64,000 nucleotides of DNA from Methylobacterium sp. J-090 (GCF_022829345.1 NZ_JAKSXV010000114.1:1-64000), one strand, 5' to 3'; shown: positions 1 to 9,199, counted from the first letter of the stretch. The notes: generated from the sequence alone by a model not told the origin. Made by a program: numbers and translations.

Positions 1-356
1 AACACCCAAGAGACAAAAACAGTGGATCATCCAGCCAAAGCCGGATCATCCATCCGATAAATCGTCTCCAAGATGTACCGGCACCGCCGCCAGACCCTCA
101 AGTCCCGCTGGCCGCCGCCGATGACCGGGGTATACGGACCTCCCATCGCCCCGTCAACACCCCAGATGACAGGGAGGCGAAATTTTTGCGGCGGGCCCGG
201 CGAAAGCCGCCCTTGCGCCTCCTGGGCCGCGCAAGGGGCACTTCCGGCAGGATATGCCATCCCTCGACCCCCAAAACCCCTCCCCTCCCCCGCGCAGCCA
301 CCCTCGGACACCGCTCCGCACGCATCCTGCGTCGCGAAGCCCCCCTCCCCCGCTGC
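1..356. other. left-edge intergenic stretch, no gene recognised
   Basis: Downstream of the SURF1 gene. Short open frames exist on both strands, but they are Arg/Pro-rich translations of GC-rich DNA with no recognisable motif. The near repeat of GGATCATCCA at about 24-52 is the only structure I see. Confidence 0.4.
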
Positions 357-1073
357 TCAGGTGGAACGATCGTTCCGGGACCGCAGGGCATCGCGCAGGG
401 TGTAGGCGAGTGCACCGAGCACCATGGCCGCGAGGGTGAACCAGGTCAGTGCGTAGACGAGGTGGTTGTCGGGGAACGCCACGATGGTGAGGCCGCCGAG
501 CGGCAGCCCACCGGGATTGGGCGTCGCGTCGGCATCGACGAAGTACGGTGCCGCCCCCGGGAGCCCGCGCGCCGCCGCGATGCCTGCGACATCCCGCGAG
601 TACCAGCGTCCCCCGGCCGGATCGTTGCTTCGCAGAAAAGCGCCGCCGGGTTCGGTGAGGCGCAGGAGCCCGGTGACGCGCACGGGGCCGGTGACCTGGC
701 CCGCCGCCCGCGTGGCGGGGTCGCGCCGCTCCTTCGGCACGAAGCCGCGATTGATCAGGACCGTCCGGCCCTCTCCCTCCAGGGGGGTCAGCACCCAGAA
801 CCCCGGTCCGGCCTCGGTCACGGCCTGGACCAGGGTCTCGCGGTCATGGGCGAACACGCCGTCGGCGAAGACGCGGGCATAGGGATCGCAGGGACAAACG
901 ATCGGGGCCGCGACGGCGGCGGCGTGGATGCGGGCGTCCACGCGGGCGACGAGGTCGTGCTTCCAGGCGCGGCGCTGGAGCTGCCAGGTCCCGAGGGCGA
1001 CGAGCGCCGCCGCCACGAGACAGGCGCCGACGGCAAAGCCCCACAAGCCCGGACGCAAGCGGGCCGCGCTCAT
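357..1073 (-). CDS. SURF1 family oxidase assembly protein
   Basis: This 238-aa protein has an N-terminal membrane segment (about residues 10-30, followed by GTWQLQRRAWK), a periplasmic middle domain containing VLINRGFVPKE, and a C-terminal membrane segment (YALTWFTLAAMVLGALAYT). That two-TM layout and the GTWQ and NRGFVP motifs are typical of SURF1, which helps load heme into heme-copper oxidases. It is the last gene of the leftward cyo operon, 64 bp after cyoD, which fits a role in assembling the quinol oxidase. In alphaproteobacteria, SURF1-like proteins are found beside both aa3 and bo3 oxidases. Confidence 0.9.
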   Translation of the reverse strand: MSAARLRPGLWGFAVGACLVAAALVALGTWQLQRRAWKHDLVARVDARIHAAAVAAPIVCPCDPYARVFADGVFAHDRETLVQAVTEAGPGFWVLTPLEGEGRTVLINRGFVPKERRDPATRAAGQVTGPVRVTGLLRLTEPGGAFLRSNDPAGGRWYSRDVAGIAAARGLPGAAPYFVDADATPNPGGLPLGGLTIVAFPDNHLVYALTWFTLAAMVLGALAYTLRDALRSRNDRST

Positions 1074-1137
1074 CGAACGCGGCCCGTTTGCAGGATCGAC
1101 ACGACCGCCATCATCGAACGCGGCCGACCGTAGAAAA

Positions 1138-1590
1138 TCAATGCTGGTGCTGGTGCGGCGGCGGGGCCGCCGTCCCCGGCTCGACCGGCACCGATTCGGC
1201 TGCCGGCATGTGCATGCCGTGGTCGGCGGGCATCATGTTGGTGTCGAGATGGTACATCACCCAGACCGAGCCCACGAGGGTGATGAGCACCAGGGTCAGG
1301 GTGAAGATCAGCGCCAGGATGGTCCAGCCGCCCTCGGACTTCGTGTTCATGTGGAGGAAGTAGACCATGTGGACCACGATCTGCACCACGGCGAAGCCCA
1401 TGACGACGATGCCGGTGAGGCGCGGGCTCCCGAGCACGTCGCTCATCACCAGCCAGAACGGGATCGCGGTCAGCACCACCGACAGGAGGAAGCCCGTCAT
1501 GTAGCCCCGGAACGAGCCGTGGCCGCCCGGCTCCTCGTGCACCTCGCGGCCGCTGCCGCGCGTGTGCAGGTCCTCCGATGCGACGCTCAT
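1138..1590 (-). CDS. cyoD: cytochrome o ubiquinol oxidase subunit IV
   Basis: This 150-aa protein has three predicted membrane helices (about residues 28-48, 55-78 and 88-112), including FLHMNTKSEGGWTI, which is characteristic of CyoD. Subunit IV supports assembly of the bo3 quinol oxidase in the inner membrane. It begins immediately after the cyoC stop codon. The C-terminal tail (about residues 115-150) is longer than usual and ends in PPPHQHQH with several Met and His residues. It could bind a metal ion, but that is inference. Confidence 0.92.
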   Translation of the reverse strand: MSVASEDLHTRGSGREVHEEPGGHGSFRGYMTGFLLSVVLTAIPFWLVMSDVLGSPRLTGIVVMGFAVVQIVVHMVYFLHMNTKSEGGWTILALIFTLTLVLITLVGSVWVMYHLDTNMMPADHGMHMPAAESVPVEPGTAAPPPHQHQH

Positions 1591-2238
1591 CTAAAGGACT
1601 CCCATGAGGTAGACGAAGGTGAACACGCCGATCCAGACCACGTCGAGGAAGTGCCAGAACATCGACAGGCACATCAGGCGGCGCTTGTTCTCGTCGCCGA
1701 GCCCGCGCATCTGGACCTGCACCATCAGGATCACGAGCCAGACGATGCCGAGGCTCACGTGCAGGCCGTGGGTGCCCACCAGGGTGAAGAAGGCCGACAG
1801 GAACGCGCTGCGCTGGGGCGTCGCGCCCTCATGGATGAGGTGCTGGAACTCGTAGAGTTCGAGGCCGATGAAGCACAGGCCGAACAGGCCGGTGACGGCG
1901 AGCCAGAGCTGCATCCGGCCGCGCTTCTCCTTCTCCATCTCCAGCATGGCGAAGCCGTAGGTGATGGAGGAGAACAGCAGCATCGAGGTGTTGAGGGCGA
2001 CGAGCTTGAGGTCGAACAGGTCCTTCGGCGACGGCCCGGCGGCGTAGTTGCGCCCGAGCACGGCGTAGACCGCGAACAGGGCCGCGAAGATGAGGCAATC
2101 GCTCATCAGGTAGAGCCAGAAGCCCAGCATCGTCCCACCCTCGGGATGGTGCTTGCCGTGCGTGTCGACGAAGACCGGGGTGTCCCCCGGCCCCTTGAAG
2201 TCGTCGGCGGTCAGGGCCGCCGTGGAATGCGCTGCCAT
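1591..2238 (-). CDS. cyoC: cytochrome o ubiquinol oxidase subunit III
   Basis: This 215-aa protein has five predicted membrane helices and the subunit III signatures FWLYLMSDCLIFAALFAVY and GTHGLHVSLGIVWL. Subunit III stabilises the heme-copper oxidase in the membrane. The start is the ATG at 2238, five bases after the cyoB stop; longer readings of this frame only translate cyoB out of frame. It is directly followed by cyoD. Confidence 0.95.
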   Translation of the reverse strand: MAAHSTAALTADDFKGPGDTPVFVDTHGKHHPEGGTMLGFWLYLMSDCLIFAALFAVYAVLGRNYAAGPSPKDLFDLKLVALNTSMLLFSSITYGFAMLEMEKEKRGRMQLWLAVTGLFGLCFIGLELYEFQHLIHEGATPQRSAFLSAFFTLVGTHGLHVSLGIVWLVILMVQVQMRGLGDENKRRLMCLSMFWHFLDVVWIGVFTFVYLMGVL

Positions 2239-2243
2239 GGTGC

Positions 2244-4247
2244 TCAGACTCGTTCCGCGAGAAGGGCCGTGCGCGCATTCTCCGTCCGGACGACCTCGTC
2301 GGCGTGAATGTAGAAGTCGCGGGCGTAGTTGAAGGTGTGGCCGATGGTGACGACCACCAGCGCCGCGAAGGTCAGGGCCGCGAGCCACCAGATGTACCAG
2401 ATCATCGCGAACGAGAAGACGATGGAGATCATGCCGAGGATGAGGCCCGTCGCGGTGCCGCGCGGCATGTGGATCTTGCTGAAGCCGCTCACGGGCCGGA
2501 CGTAGCCGCGCTTCTTCATGTCCCACCACGCGTCATGGTCGTGGACCACGGGCGTGAAGGCGAAGTTGTAGTCCGGCGGCGGCGACGAGGTCGCCCATTC
2601 GAGGGTGCGGCCGTTCCACGGATCGCCGGTGAGGTCGCGCAGTTCCTCGCGCTTGAGGAAGCTCACCACCAGGGTCACGATGAACGACGCGATGCCGAGC
2701 AGGATCAGGAAGGCGCCGAAGGCCGCGATGACGAACCAGATCTGCAGCGACGGGTCGTCGAAGTGCTGGACCCGGCGCGTCACGCCCATGAGGCCGAGGA
2801 TGTAGAGCGGCATGAAGGCGAACCAGAAGCCGGTGAGCCAGAACCAGAACGACATCTTCCCCCAGAACGCGTCGAGCTTGTAGCCGAAGGCCTTCGGGAA
2901 CCAGTAGGTGATCCCGGCCAGCATCCCGAACAGCACGCCGCCGATGATGACGTTGTGGAAGTGGGCGATGAGGAACAGGGAGTTGTGCAGCACGAAGTCG
3001 GCCGGGGGTACGGCGAGCAGCACGCCGGTCATGCCGCCGACGGTGAAGGTCACCATGAAGCCGACGGTCCAGAGCATCGGCACGTCGAAGTCGATGCGGC
3101 CCTTGTACATGGTGAACAGCCAGTTGAAGATCTTGGCGCCCGTCGGGATCGAGATGATCATCGTCGTGATGCCGAAGAACGAATTCACGCTGGCGCCCGA
3201 GCCCATGGTGAAGAAGTGGTGCAGCCAGACGAGGTAGGACAGGATCGTGATCACCACGGTCGCGTAGACCATGGACGCGTAGCCGAAGAGGCGCTTGCGC
3301 GAGAAGGTGGCGGTGATCTCGGAGAACACCCCGAAGGCCGGCAGGATCAGGATGTAGACCTCCGGGTGACCCCAGATCCAGATGAGGTTCACGTACATCA
3401 TCGGGTTGCCGCCGAGGTCGTTCGAGAAGAAATGCGTGCCCACGTAGCGGTCGAGGGACAGCATCGCCAGAACGGCGGTGAGGATCGGGAAGGCGGCGAC
3501 GATGAGGATGTTGGTGCAGAGCGCCGTCCAGGTGAAGATCGGCATGCGCATCATGCCCATGCCGGGGGCCCGCATCTTCACGATGGTGGCGATGAGGTTG
3601 ATGCCCGAGAGCAATGTGCCGATGCCGGCGATCTGCAGGGCCCAGATATAATAGTCGACGCCGACGCCCGGACTCATGGCGGGCCCCGAAAGCGGCGGGT
3701 AGGCGAGCCAGCCCGTGCGGGCGAACTCGCCGACGAACAGCGAGGCCATCACCGTCACGGCGCCGGCCACCGTCATCCAGAAGCTGAAATTGTTGAGGAA
3801 CGGGAAGGCCACGTCGCGGGCGCCGATCTGGAGCGGCACGACGAAGTTCATCAGGCCCGTCACCAGCGGCATCGCGACGAAGAAGATCATGATCACGCCG
3901 TGGGCCGTGAAGATCTGATCGTAGTGGTGCGGCGGCAGGTAGCCCTCGTTGGGGCCGAACGCCATGGCCTGCTGGGCGCGCATCATCAGCGCGTCGGCAA
4001 AGCCCCGCAGGAGCATGACGAGGGCCAGGACGATGTACATGATGCCGATCTTCTTGTGATCGACGCTCGTGAACCAGTCCCGCCACAGGGGTCCCCAGAG
4101 GCGGAAATAGGTGAGTCCGCCGAGCACCGCGAGACCGCCGAGGCCGACCATGGCGAAGGTGATGAGCAGGATCGGCTCATGCAGGGGCACGGCGTCGAGG
4201 GTCAGCCGCCCGAACAGGAGCTTCTGAAGGTCCGGATTGGAGAACAT
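2244..4247 (-). CDS. cyoB: cytochrome o ubiquinol oxidase subunit I
   Basis: This 667-aa, roughly 15-helix catalytic subunit of the bo3 quinol oxidase oxidises ubiquinol, reduces O2 to water and pumps protons. The CuB/heme site is visible as WGHPEVYILILP (around residue 285, with the His and cross-linked Tyr), HHFF (CuB histidines) and HFHNVIIGG (heme ligands). Length and helix content match CyoB. The start at 4247 (MFSNPDLQKLLFG) is chosen because upstream in-frame sequence is low-complexity Pro/Arg and overlaps the cyoA 3' end. It lies 58 bp downstream of cyoA. Confidence 0.97.
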   Translation of the reverse strand: MFSNPDLQKLLFGRLTLDAVPLHEPILLITFAMVGLGGLAVLGGLTYFRLWGPLWRDWFTSVDHKKIGIMYIVLALVMLLRGFADALMMRAQQAMAFGPNEGYLPPHHYDQIFTAHGVIMIFFVAMPLVTGLMNFVVPLQIGARDVAFPFLNNFSFWMTVAGAVTVMASLFVGEFARTGWLAYPPLSGPAMSPGVGVDYYIWALQIAGIGTLLSGINLIATIVKMRAPGMGMMRMPIFTWTALCTNILIVAAFPILTAVLAMLSLDRYVGTHFFSNDLGGNPMMYVNLIWIWGHPEVYILILPAFGVFSEITATFSRKRLFGYASMVYATVVITILSYLVWLHHFFTMGSGASVNSFFGITTMIISIPTGAKIFNWLFTMYKGRIDFDVPMLWTVGFMVTFTVGGMTGVLLAVPPADFVLHNSLFLIAHFHNVIIGGVLFGMLAGITYWFPKAFGYKLDAFWGKMSFWFWLTGFWFAFMPLYILGLMGVTRRVQHFDDPSLQIWFVIAAFGAFLILLGIASFIVTLVVSFLKREELRDLTGDPWNGRTLEWATSSPPPDYNFAFTPVVHDHDAWWDMKKRGYVRPVSGFSKIHMPRGTATGLILGMISIVFSFAMIWYIWWLAALTFAALVVVTIGHTFNYARDFYIHADEVVRTENARTALLAERV

Positions 4248-4305
4248 GGGCCTGTCTCGTGAGAGGAGTGCCGAATGGGGCTGCGGGCGGGCGTGAGCGT
4301 CCGCG

Positions 4306-5544
4306 CTACTTGTTGAGCTGGCCGGGGGCGACGGGATCGGCTCCCGCGGGCCCGTCGCTCTTGGTTCCGTCGCTCTTGGTTCCGTCGCCGGCCGGGGCGG
4401 CGGGGGTCGCGTCCCCGGTCGCATGACCGGAATGATCGTGTCCCGAGTGGTCCGCTCCCGAGTGCGGCTTGACCTCGGGCGCTATGGATTTCGGCTTCAT
4501 GCCCTGGGGCTGCTCGGGGCTGTGCGAGGAGCGCCCGGAACCGCCCACGGTGGCGGCGTTGCCCTCGTCGCCGCGCTCGGCGTAGCGGTTGTCGTATTCG
4601 AGGCGGGCGCGGTTGGCGTGGCTGTCCTTGCCGGCGCCGCCCTTGGCGTCGATGGCCATCATCTCGTGCATGCACATCTTGCCCGGCACGGCGCACATGT
4701 TGAGGACCTGCCCGTAGAGGCCGGGCGCCACCGAGGAGAAGAACGTCACGGGCTCGCGCTCGCTCGGCCGCTCGAGTTCGAGGTAGGCGTCGCGGCTGAG
4801 CGGCTTGTTCGCCGCCTTGGCCTTGGCGACCCATTCGTCGAAGCCGGCCTGATCGAGGCCGACGAAGCGGAAGTTCATGCGCGAAAAGCCCGAGCCGCTG
4901 TAATTGGCCGACATGCCCTCGAAGGTGCCGGGCTTGTTGATCACCGCGTGCAGCTTCGTCTCCATGCCGGGCATGGCGTAGATCTGCCCGGCCAGCGCGG
5001 GAATGAAGAACGAGTTCATCACCGTGGCGGCCGTGATCTTGAAGGTGATGGGCACATCGACGGGGGCGGCGATCTCGTTGACGGTGGCGATGCCCTGATC
5101 TGGGTAGAAGAACAGCCACTTCCAATCGAGTGCGACGACCTCGATGACCAGGGGCTTCACGTCCTTCGGCAGGGGCCGCGACGCGTCGAGGCGGCTGAGC
5201 GGCCGGTACGGATCGAGGGTGTGGGTGCTGATCCAGGTCAGCGCGCCCAGAGCGATGACGATCACCAGGGGGGCCGACCAGATCAGCACCTCGAGATGGG
5301 TCGAGTGATGCCAGTCGGGCTCGTAGGCCGCCTCCTTGTTCGACTGGCGATAGTGCCAGGCGAAGAACAGGGTCACGAGGATCACCGGGATGATGATCAG
5401 CAGCATCAGTCCGGTGGAGGCCAGGATGAGGTCGCGCTGCCGCATGGCGATGTCGCCCGACGGCCGCATGAGCACCATGTTGCAGCCGGACAGGAGGCCG
5501 AACACGGGCAGGAGGAGGAGCGTGCGAAGGATTCTGACGGTCAT
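4306..5544 (-). CDS. cyoA: cytochrome o ubiquinol oxidase subunit II, His-rich tail
   Basis: This 412-aa protein has a lipoprotein signal with lipobox LLSGC (Cys21), two membrane helices, and a periplasmic cupredoxin domain without CuA ligands, as in quinol oxidases (VALDWKWLFFYPDQGIATVNE; MNSFFIPALAGQIYAMPGM). The domain ends near residue 320. It is followed by an extension of about 90 residues with a His cluster (HSGHDHSGH) and repeats of GTKSD. E. coli CyoA is about 315 residues, so this tail is extra. It is the first gene of the cyo operon. Confidence 0.95.
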   Translation of the reverse strand: MTVRILRTLLLLPVFGLLSGCNMVLMRPSGDIAMRQRDLILASTGLMLLIIIPVILVTLFFAWHYRQSNKEAAYEPDWHHSTHLEVLIWSAPLVIVIALGALTWISTHTLDPYRPLSRLDASRPLPKDVKPLVIEVVALDWKWLFFYPDQGIATVNEIAAPVDVPITFKITAATVMNSFFIPALAGQIYAMPGMETKLHAVINKPGTFEGMSANYSGSGFSRMNFRFVGLDQAGFDEWVAKAKAANKPLSRDAYLELERPSEREPVTFFSSVAPGLYGQVLNMCAVPGKMCMHEMMAIDAKGGAGKDSHANRARLEYDNRYAERGDEGNAATVGGSGRSSHSPEQPQGMKPKSIAPEVKPHSGADHSGHDHSGHATGDATPAAPAGDGTKSDGTKSDGPAGADPVAPGQLNK

Positions 5545-5647
5545 GGGATCGGCTGACGCGGACTCGATGATGCCGCCCGTGCCGTGCCGCCGATGAGCGT
5601 CACGTCGAACGTGCCGCCTAGTGCGATGCAACAGACCGGCCTGACAA

Positions 5648-5702
5648 GGGGAAAGGTATGCTCTCAGGTAGGCGCTCGGAGCATAGCCAAACCCTTTCCC
5701 CC
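5648..5702 (-). promoter_or_regulatory. hairpin in the cyoA upstream region
   Basis: An inverted repeat (GGGGAAAGG pairing with CCTTTCCCC, and TATGCTC with GAGCATA inside it) lies about 105 bp upstream of cyoA, between the divergent cyo operon and the MFS gene. It could be part of a 5' leader or a protein-binding site. I cannot tell which, and no promoter boxes are clear. Confidence 0.4.
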
Positions 5703-5918
5703 GAGGCAATGTCCCTTACCGCCTCAGGGGCACCGTGACGGGTGCGACAGGGCGGCGGGCCTTGCGCTTTGACGCGGGCCCGCCTCAGGCCATAATCAGC
5801 ACACCGACGGGGCGCGGCGCCGCGTGCGAGGCCGCCGCCCTCCGGACCTCAGATCCGCCCTCCGGGCACCAAGCCGGCCCGCATTCCGGGCCCCAAGCCA
5901 GTGAGCACACGTGCCCCG

Positions 5919-7253
5919 ATGAGCGCAAACACCGCAGTGCCGTCCTCGTCGGAGGCGGAGCGCCACGCCCACGAGACCTCCTCGGACCACACGGTGGCGC
6001 CGGGCGAGATCGCCATCGGCGTGGTGATCGGCCGCGCCGCCGAGTATTTCGACTTCTTCGTCTACGGCATCGCCTCGGTGCTGATCTTTCCGAAGGTGTT
6101 CTTCCCGTTCGCGACCCCGCTCGCCGGCACGCTCTATTCCTTCGCCCTGTTCGCCCTCGCCTTCGTCGCCCGGCCCATCGGCTCGGCGATCTTCACGGAG
6201 ATCGACCGGCGCCACGGGCGCGGGGTCAAGCTCACCATCGCGCTGTTCCTTCTTGGCGGCTCCACGGCGGCCATCGCGTTCCTGCCGAACTACGCGACGC
6301 TCGGCGCCACCACGATCTGGCTGCTCGCCGCCTTCCGTTTCGGCCAGGGCCTGGCGCTGGGCGGCGCCTGGGACGGTCTGGCGTCGCTGCTCGCGCTCAA
6401 CGCCCCCGAGGGTAAGCGGGGCTGGTACGCGATGATGCCGCAGCTCGGCGCGCCCATCGGCTTCATGCTGGCCTCGGCCCTGTTCGCGTTCTTCCTCGCC
6501 AACCTGTCGGAGGCGGACTTCCTCGATTTCGGCTGGCGCTACCCGTTCTTCGTCGCCTTCACCATCAACGTGGTCGCGCTGTTCGCCCGCCTGCGCCTCG
6601 TGGCGACGGAGGAATTCGTCCGCCTCATCGAGATGCGCGAGCTCGAGCCGACGCCGGTGTTCGAGACCGTGCGGGTCCATGGCCGCGACATCCTCGTCGG
6701 CGCCTTCGTGCCCCTGGCGAGCTTTGCGTTGTTCCACCTCGTGACGGTGTTCCCGATCTCGTGGATCAACCTGTTCACCCAGCGCTCGGTCGGCGAGTTC
6801 CTCATGGTGCAGTTCGCCGGCGCCATGGTGGGGGCCGGCGCCATCGTGATCTCAGGGATCGTCGCCGACCAGATCGGGCGGCGCACCCTGGTGGCGGTCG
6901 CGGCCGGCCTGATCCTGCTGTTCGCCCTCGGCAGCATCGTCGCCCCGCTGCTCGTCGGCGACAGCGAGGTCGGGCAGACCATCTACGTGCTCGTCGGCTT
7001 CGGCCTGCTCGGCCTGTCCTACGGCCAGACCTCGGGCTCGGTGACGAGCAACCTCGGCACCCGCTACCGCTACACCGGCGCGGCCCTCACCTCGGATCTG
7101 GCCTGGCTCATCGGCGCCGGTTTCGCGCCGCTCGTGGCGCTGAGCCTGTCGAGCGAGTTCGGCCTCGCCTGGGTCGGCGTCTACCTGCTGTCGGGTGCCG
7201 TCGCGACCCTCGCCGCTCTGGGCTACAACCGGCGCACCACGGCGGCGGGCTGA
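5919..7253 (+). CDS. MFS transporter, metabolite:H+ symporter-like
   Basis: This roughly 444-aa membrane protein has 12 predicted helices. The N-terminal part has RAAEYFDFFVYG and FVARPIGSAIF, and the loop IDRRHGRGVKLT sits where the MFS motif A lies. These are hallmarks of the MHS (metabolite:H+ symporter) family of MFS carriers, which take up organic acids and osmolytes. The substrate is unknown. The start is the ATG at 5919; a GTG at 5901 is also in frame, and neither has a strong ribosome binding site. It is transcribed divergently from cyo. Confidence 0.85.
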   Translation: MSANTAVPSSSEAERHAHETSSDHTVAPGEIAIGVVIGRAAEYFDFFVYGIASVLIFPKVFFPFATPLAGTLYSFALFALAFVARPIGSAIFTEIDRRHGRGVKLTIALFLLGGSTAAIAFLPNYATLGATTIWLLAAFRFGQGLALGGAWDGLASLLALNAPEGKRGWYAMMPQLGAPIGFMLASALFAFFLANLSEADFLDFGWRYPFFVAFTINVVALFARLRLVATEEFVRLIEMRELEPTPVFETVRVHGRDILVGAFVPLASFALFHLVTVFPISWINLFTQRSVGEFLMVQFAGAMVGAGAIVISGIVADQIGRRTLVAVAAGLILLFALGSIVAPLLVGDSEVGQTIYVLVGFGLLGLSYGQTSGSVTSNLGTRYRYTGAALTSDLAWLIGAGFAPLVALSLSSEFGLAWVGVYLLSGAVATLAALGYNRRTTAAG

Positions 7254-7296
7254 GCGGAACGCCGTTCCACGAGGGCGTGGAACGGCGCGTCCCGCC

Positions 7297-7506
7297 TCAC
7301 GCGGACCGATCGCGCCCGGCCTCGGGCGCGGCGTCCTCGTCCTCGTCATCGGCCGTGGGGATCGCGTAGCGGTCCGTGAGCCAGCGCCCGAGATCGACGT
7401 CGGCGCAGCGTGCCGAGCAGAACGGCCGGAACTCCGCCTTGGCCTTCTTGGCGCAGATGGGGCAGGCTTCCTCGGGGGAAGTAGGCCAGGGAATCGGGCC
7501 GGTCAT
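7297..7506 (-). CDS. yacG: DNA gyrase inhibitor YacG (zinc-binding)
   Basis: This 69-aa protein has a CPIC-X15-CSARC zinc knuckle (C-X2-C then C-X3-C) followed by DLGRWLTDRYAIP, the YacG signature. YacG binds and inhibits DNA gyrase in E. coli. Its ATG overlaps the maf stop codon (ATGA), so the two are translationally coupled. The acidic tail (DDEDEDAAPE) is common in alphaproteobacterial versions. Confidence 0.92.
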   Translation of the reverse strand: MTGPIPWPTSPEEACPICAKKAKAEFRPFCSARCADVDLGRWLTDRYAIPTADDEDEDAAPEAGRDRSA

Positions 7507-8150
7507 GGGATAGTCCCCCAAGCTTCGCGAACGGGAAAACCCTCGCCTTCCAAGAGGCTTAGGGTCTCATAGAGCGGCAGCCCGACGACCGCGCTCTGCG
7601 AGCCGACGAGCTTGACCACGAAGGCGGCGGCGAGCCCCTGGATGGCGTAGCCGCCAGCCTTGCCGCGCCATTCCTCCGAGGCGATGTAGGCCTCGATCTC
7701 CCGGCCCGACAGGCGCTTGAACCGCACCCGGGTCTCGACGAGGCGCTCGCGCCGGGTCCCCTTCGGCGAGAGCAGGCACACCGCCGTGTAGACCCGGTGC
7801 TGGCGCCCCGAGAGCAGGCGCAGGCAGTCGGCCGCCTCGTCGGCCACCTCGGCCTTCGGCAGGACGCGGCGCCCCACCGCCACGACGGTATCGGCTGCAA
7901 TCACAAAGGCTTGGCGCATGTCGTCCCGCCGCCGCGCCGCGTCGCCCGCGACGCCGAGCTTGTCGCGGGCGAGGCGCCGGGCGAGCTCGCGCGGCGTCTC
8001 GGACTTGCGCGGCGTCTCGTCGACATCCGCCGGCAGCAGCGCATCGGGCTCGATCCCGACCTGCTGCAGAAGGGCGAGGCGCCGGGGCGACGCCGAGGCG
8101 AGGACGAGGCGGGCCGCCTGCGGCGGGGGCGGGATGGGAGCGTCGGCCAT
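7503..8150 (-). CDS. Maf family nucleotide pyrophosphatase
   Basis: This 215-aa protein shows the Maf signature LVLASASPRRLALLQQVG near the N-terminus, then IAADTVV, EWRGKAGGYAIQG and LVGSQSAVVGLPLYE. Maf proteins hydrolyse non-canonical or modified NTPs to NMPs and act as house-cleaning enzymes. The start is the ATG at 8150; an upstream GTG at 8156 adds two residues. It overlaps yacG by 4 bp. Upstream, towards the tRNA, I do not see the infA gene that often precedes maf-yacG in alphaproteobacteria. Confidence 0.93.
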   Translation of the reverse strand: MADAPIPPPPQAARLVLASASPRRLALLQQVGIEPDALLPADVDETPRKSETPRELARRLARDKLGVAGDAARRRDDMRQAFVIAADTVVAVGRRVLPKAEVADEAADCLRLLSGRQHRVYTAVCLLSPKGTRRERLVETRVRFKRLSGREIEAYIASEEWRGKAGGYAIQGLAAAFVVKLVGSQSAVVGLPLYETLSLLEGEGFPVREAWGTIP

Positions 8151-8378
8151 CGTCACGTGCGAACCGTCATGCGAAATAAGGTATCCACCGGAAGAACTTA
8201 GGAGGAAATCGATCGGCCCCGGACGGAACCGCCCGGCGCGCCGCCGGACGCTATCGGAATCCGACCCGAATGGGAACGCACGCCCCCCGCCATCAAGGCC
8301 GTGGACAACGCGACCGTCTCTGGTATGGTCCCGATCGCGGCCCCCACAGCCGCACCGCCGGCCCAGGGCCGCGGCTCG

Positions 8379-8452
8379 CGGGCGTAGTTCAGTGGTAGAA
8401 CGTCAGCTTCCCAAGCTGAATATGAGGGTTCGATTCCCGCCGCCCGCTCCAT
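8379..8452 (+). tRNA. tRNA-Gly (CCC anticodon)
   Basis: A complete cloverleaf: acceptor stem GCGGGCG/CGCCCGC, D-arm TTCAGTGGTAGAA, anticodon stem TCAGC/GCTGA with loop TTCCCAA (anticodon CCC at 8411-8413), T-loop TTCGATT, and encoded CCA. The T stem has one A-G mismatch (8426/8440). The prophage-like island begins directly after its 3' end, and tRNA 3' ends are common integration sites. Confidence 0.95.
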
Positions 8453-8479
8453 TTACTTTCAGGTACTTAGCGCCGGTTT

Positions 8480-8519
8480 CTGGTATCTCCGCCCCGATGG
8501 ATACCAGTTTGGATACCAG
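8480..8519. repeat. inverted and direct repeat next to the tRNA 3' end
   Basis: CTGGTATC (8480-8487) is the reverse complement of GATACCAG at 8500-8507, and TGGATACCAG occurs twice in direct orientation (8498-8507 and 8510-8519) with a 12-bp step. The position, 28-67 bp past the tRNA, would suit integrase arm-binding sites of an attachment site. No integrase is visible in the window, so this is inference. Confidence 0.4.
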
Positions 8520-8567
8520 CCTCAGGGCATATCCTCCTAGGCTTTGATCGCTCTGCAGACGACCCCT

Positions 8568-9104
8568 TCACAGATCCCTCAGCGATTCGGCGTCCTCGTC
8601 CGACATCTCCGCGAACCCGGCCTCGGGCTTTCTGGGCTTGGCGAACATCTCGTGCCGGACCCTGGGCTTCGCGCTCTTGATTACGTCGGCCGCGAGCTCC
8701 GCGAAGGCGCGGTACGTGGATGCCTCGCGATAGGTCGTCACCTTCCCGTGCCGGAATACCGCCACGCGGTGCAGGTCCGTCATCTCGGCAAGCGGCTTCC
8801 TTGAGATGACGCAGGTCTCCAAGGGCCACGTGAACGAGTGCTTCATGAACTTCACGACGGTGCCGTAGCGCGTCTCAGGGTCTCCCTTCGAGACGACGGG
8901 CTCCCGTACGATGCGCGCCTCGAAGGGCCGGCCAAGCAGGAACTCCCTCACCCCGTCCTCCATGCGGCAATTGAGGAAATGGGGATCGCACTCAAGCTCC
9001 TCCCTCCTGCGCGTGATCCATGTCTGTACGGGAACCCTCAAGCCCGGCCACCACGGCACACGCTTCCGAAGGGTGACTGCGACGAATATATGCGACTTCC
9101 ACAT
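8568..9104 (-). CDS. hypothetical protein of the prophage-like island
   Basis: A 178-aa protein of unknown function and the first gene inside the island beside the tRNA. It has an aromatic-rich N-terminal half (VPWWPGLRVPVQTWITRRREE) and an acidic C-terminus (FAEMSDEDAESLRDL). No catalytic motif or membrane segment is evident, and it does not look like a recombinase: I cannot find the Arg-His-Arg-Tyr pattern of tyrosine integrases. Confidence 0.6.
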   Translation of the reverse strand: MWKSHIFVAVTLRKRVPWWPGLRVPVQTWITRRREELECDPHFLNCRMEDGVREFLLGRPFEARIVREPVVSKGDPETRYGTVVKFMKHSFTWPLETCVISRKPLAEMTDLHRVAVFRHGKVTTYREASTYRAFAELAADVIKSAKPRVRHEMFAKPRKPEAGFAEMSDEDAESLRDL

Positions 9105-9199
9105 GTGCGTTCACTGAGATGGCATCCAGAAGCAGATTCCGTCCCCAGTAACCCTAGGTTCTTACCTCCACGTAATTATTGCCCCCTATCCAAGGTGGC

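Noticed and set aside
8198..8452. Minus-strand frame starting MERAAGIEPSYSAWEADV over the tRNA
   Set aside because: It is the antisense of tRNA-Gly, a well-known spurious annotation.
8568..9104. Integrase at the island's tRNA end
   Set aside because: The protein lacks the conserved residues of tyrosine or serine recombinases.
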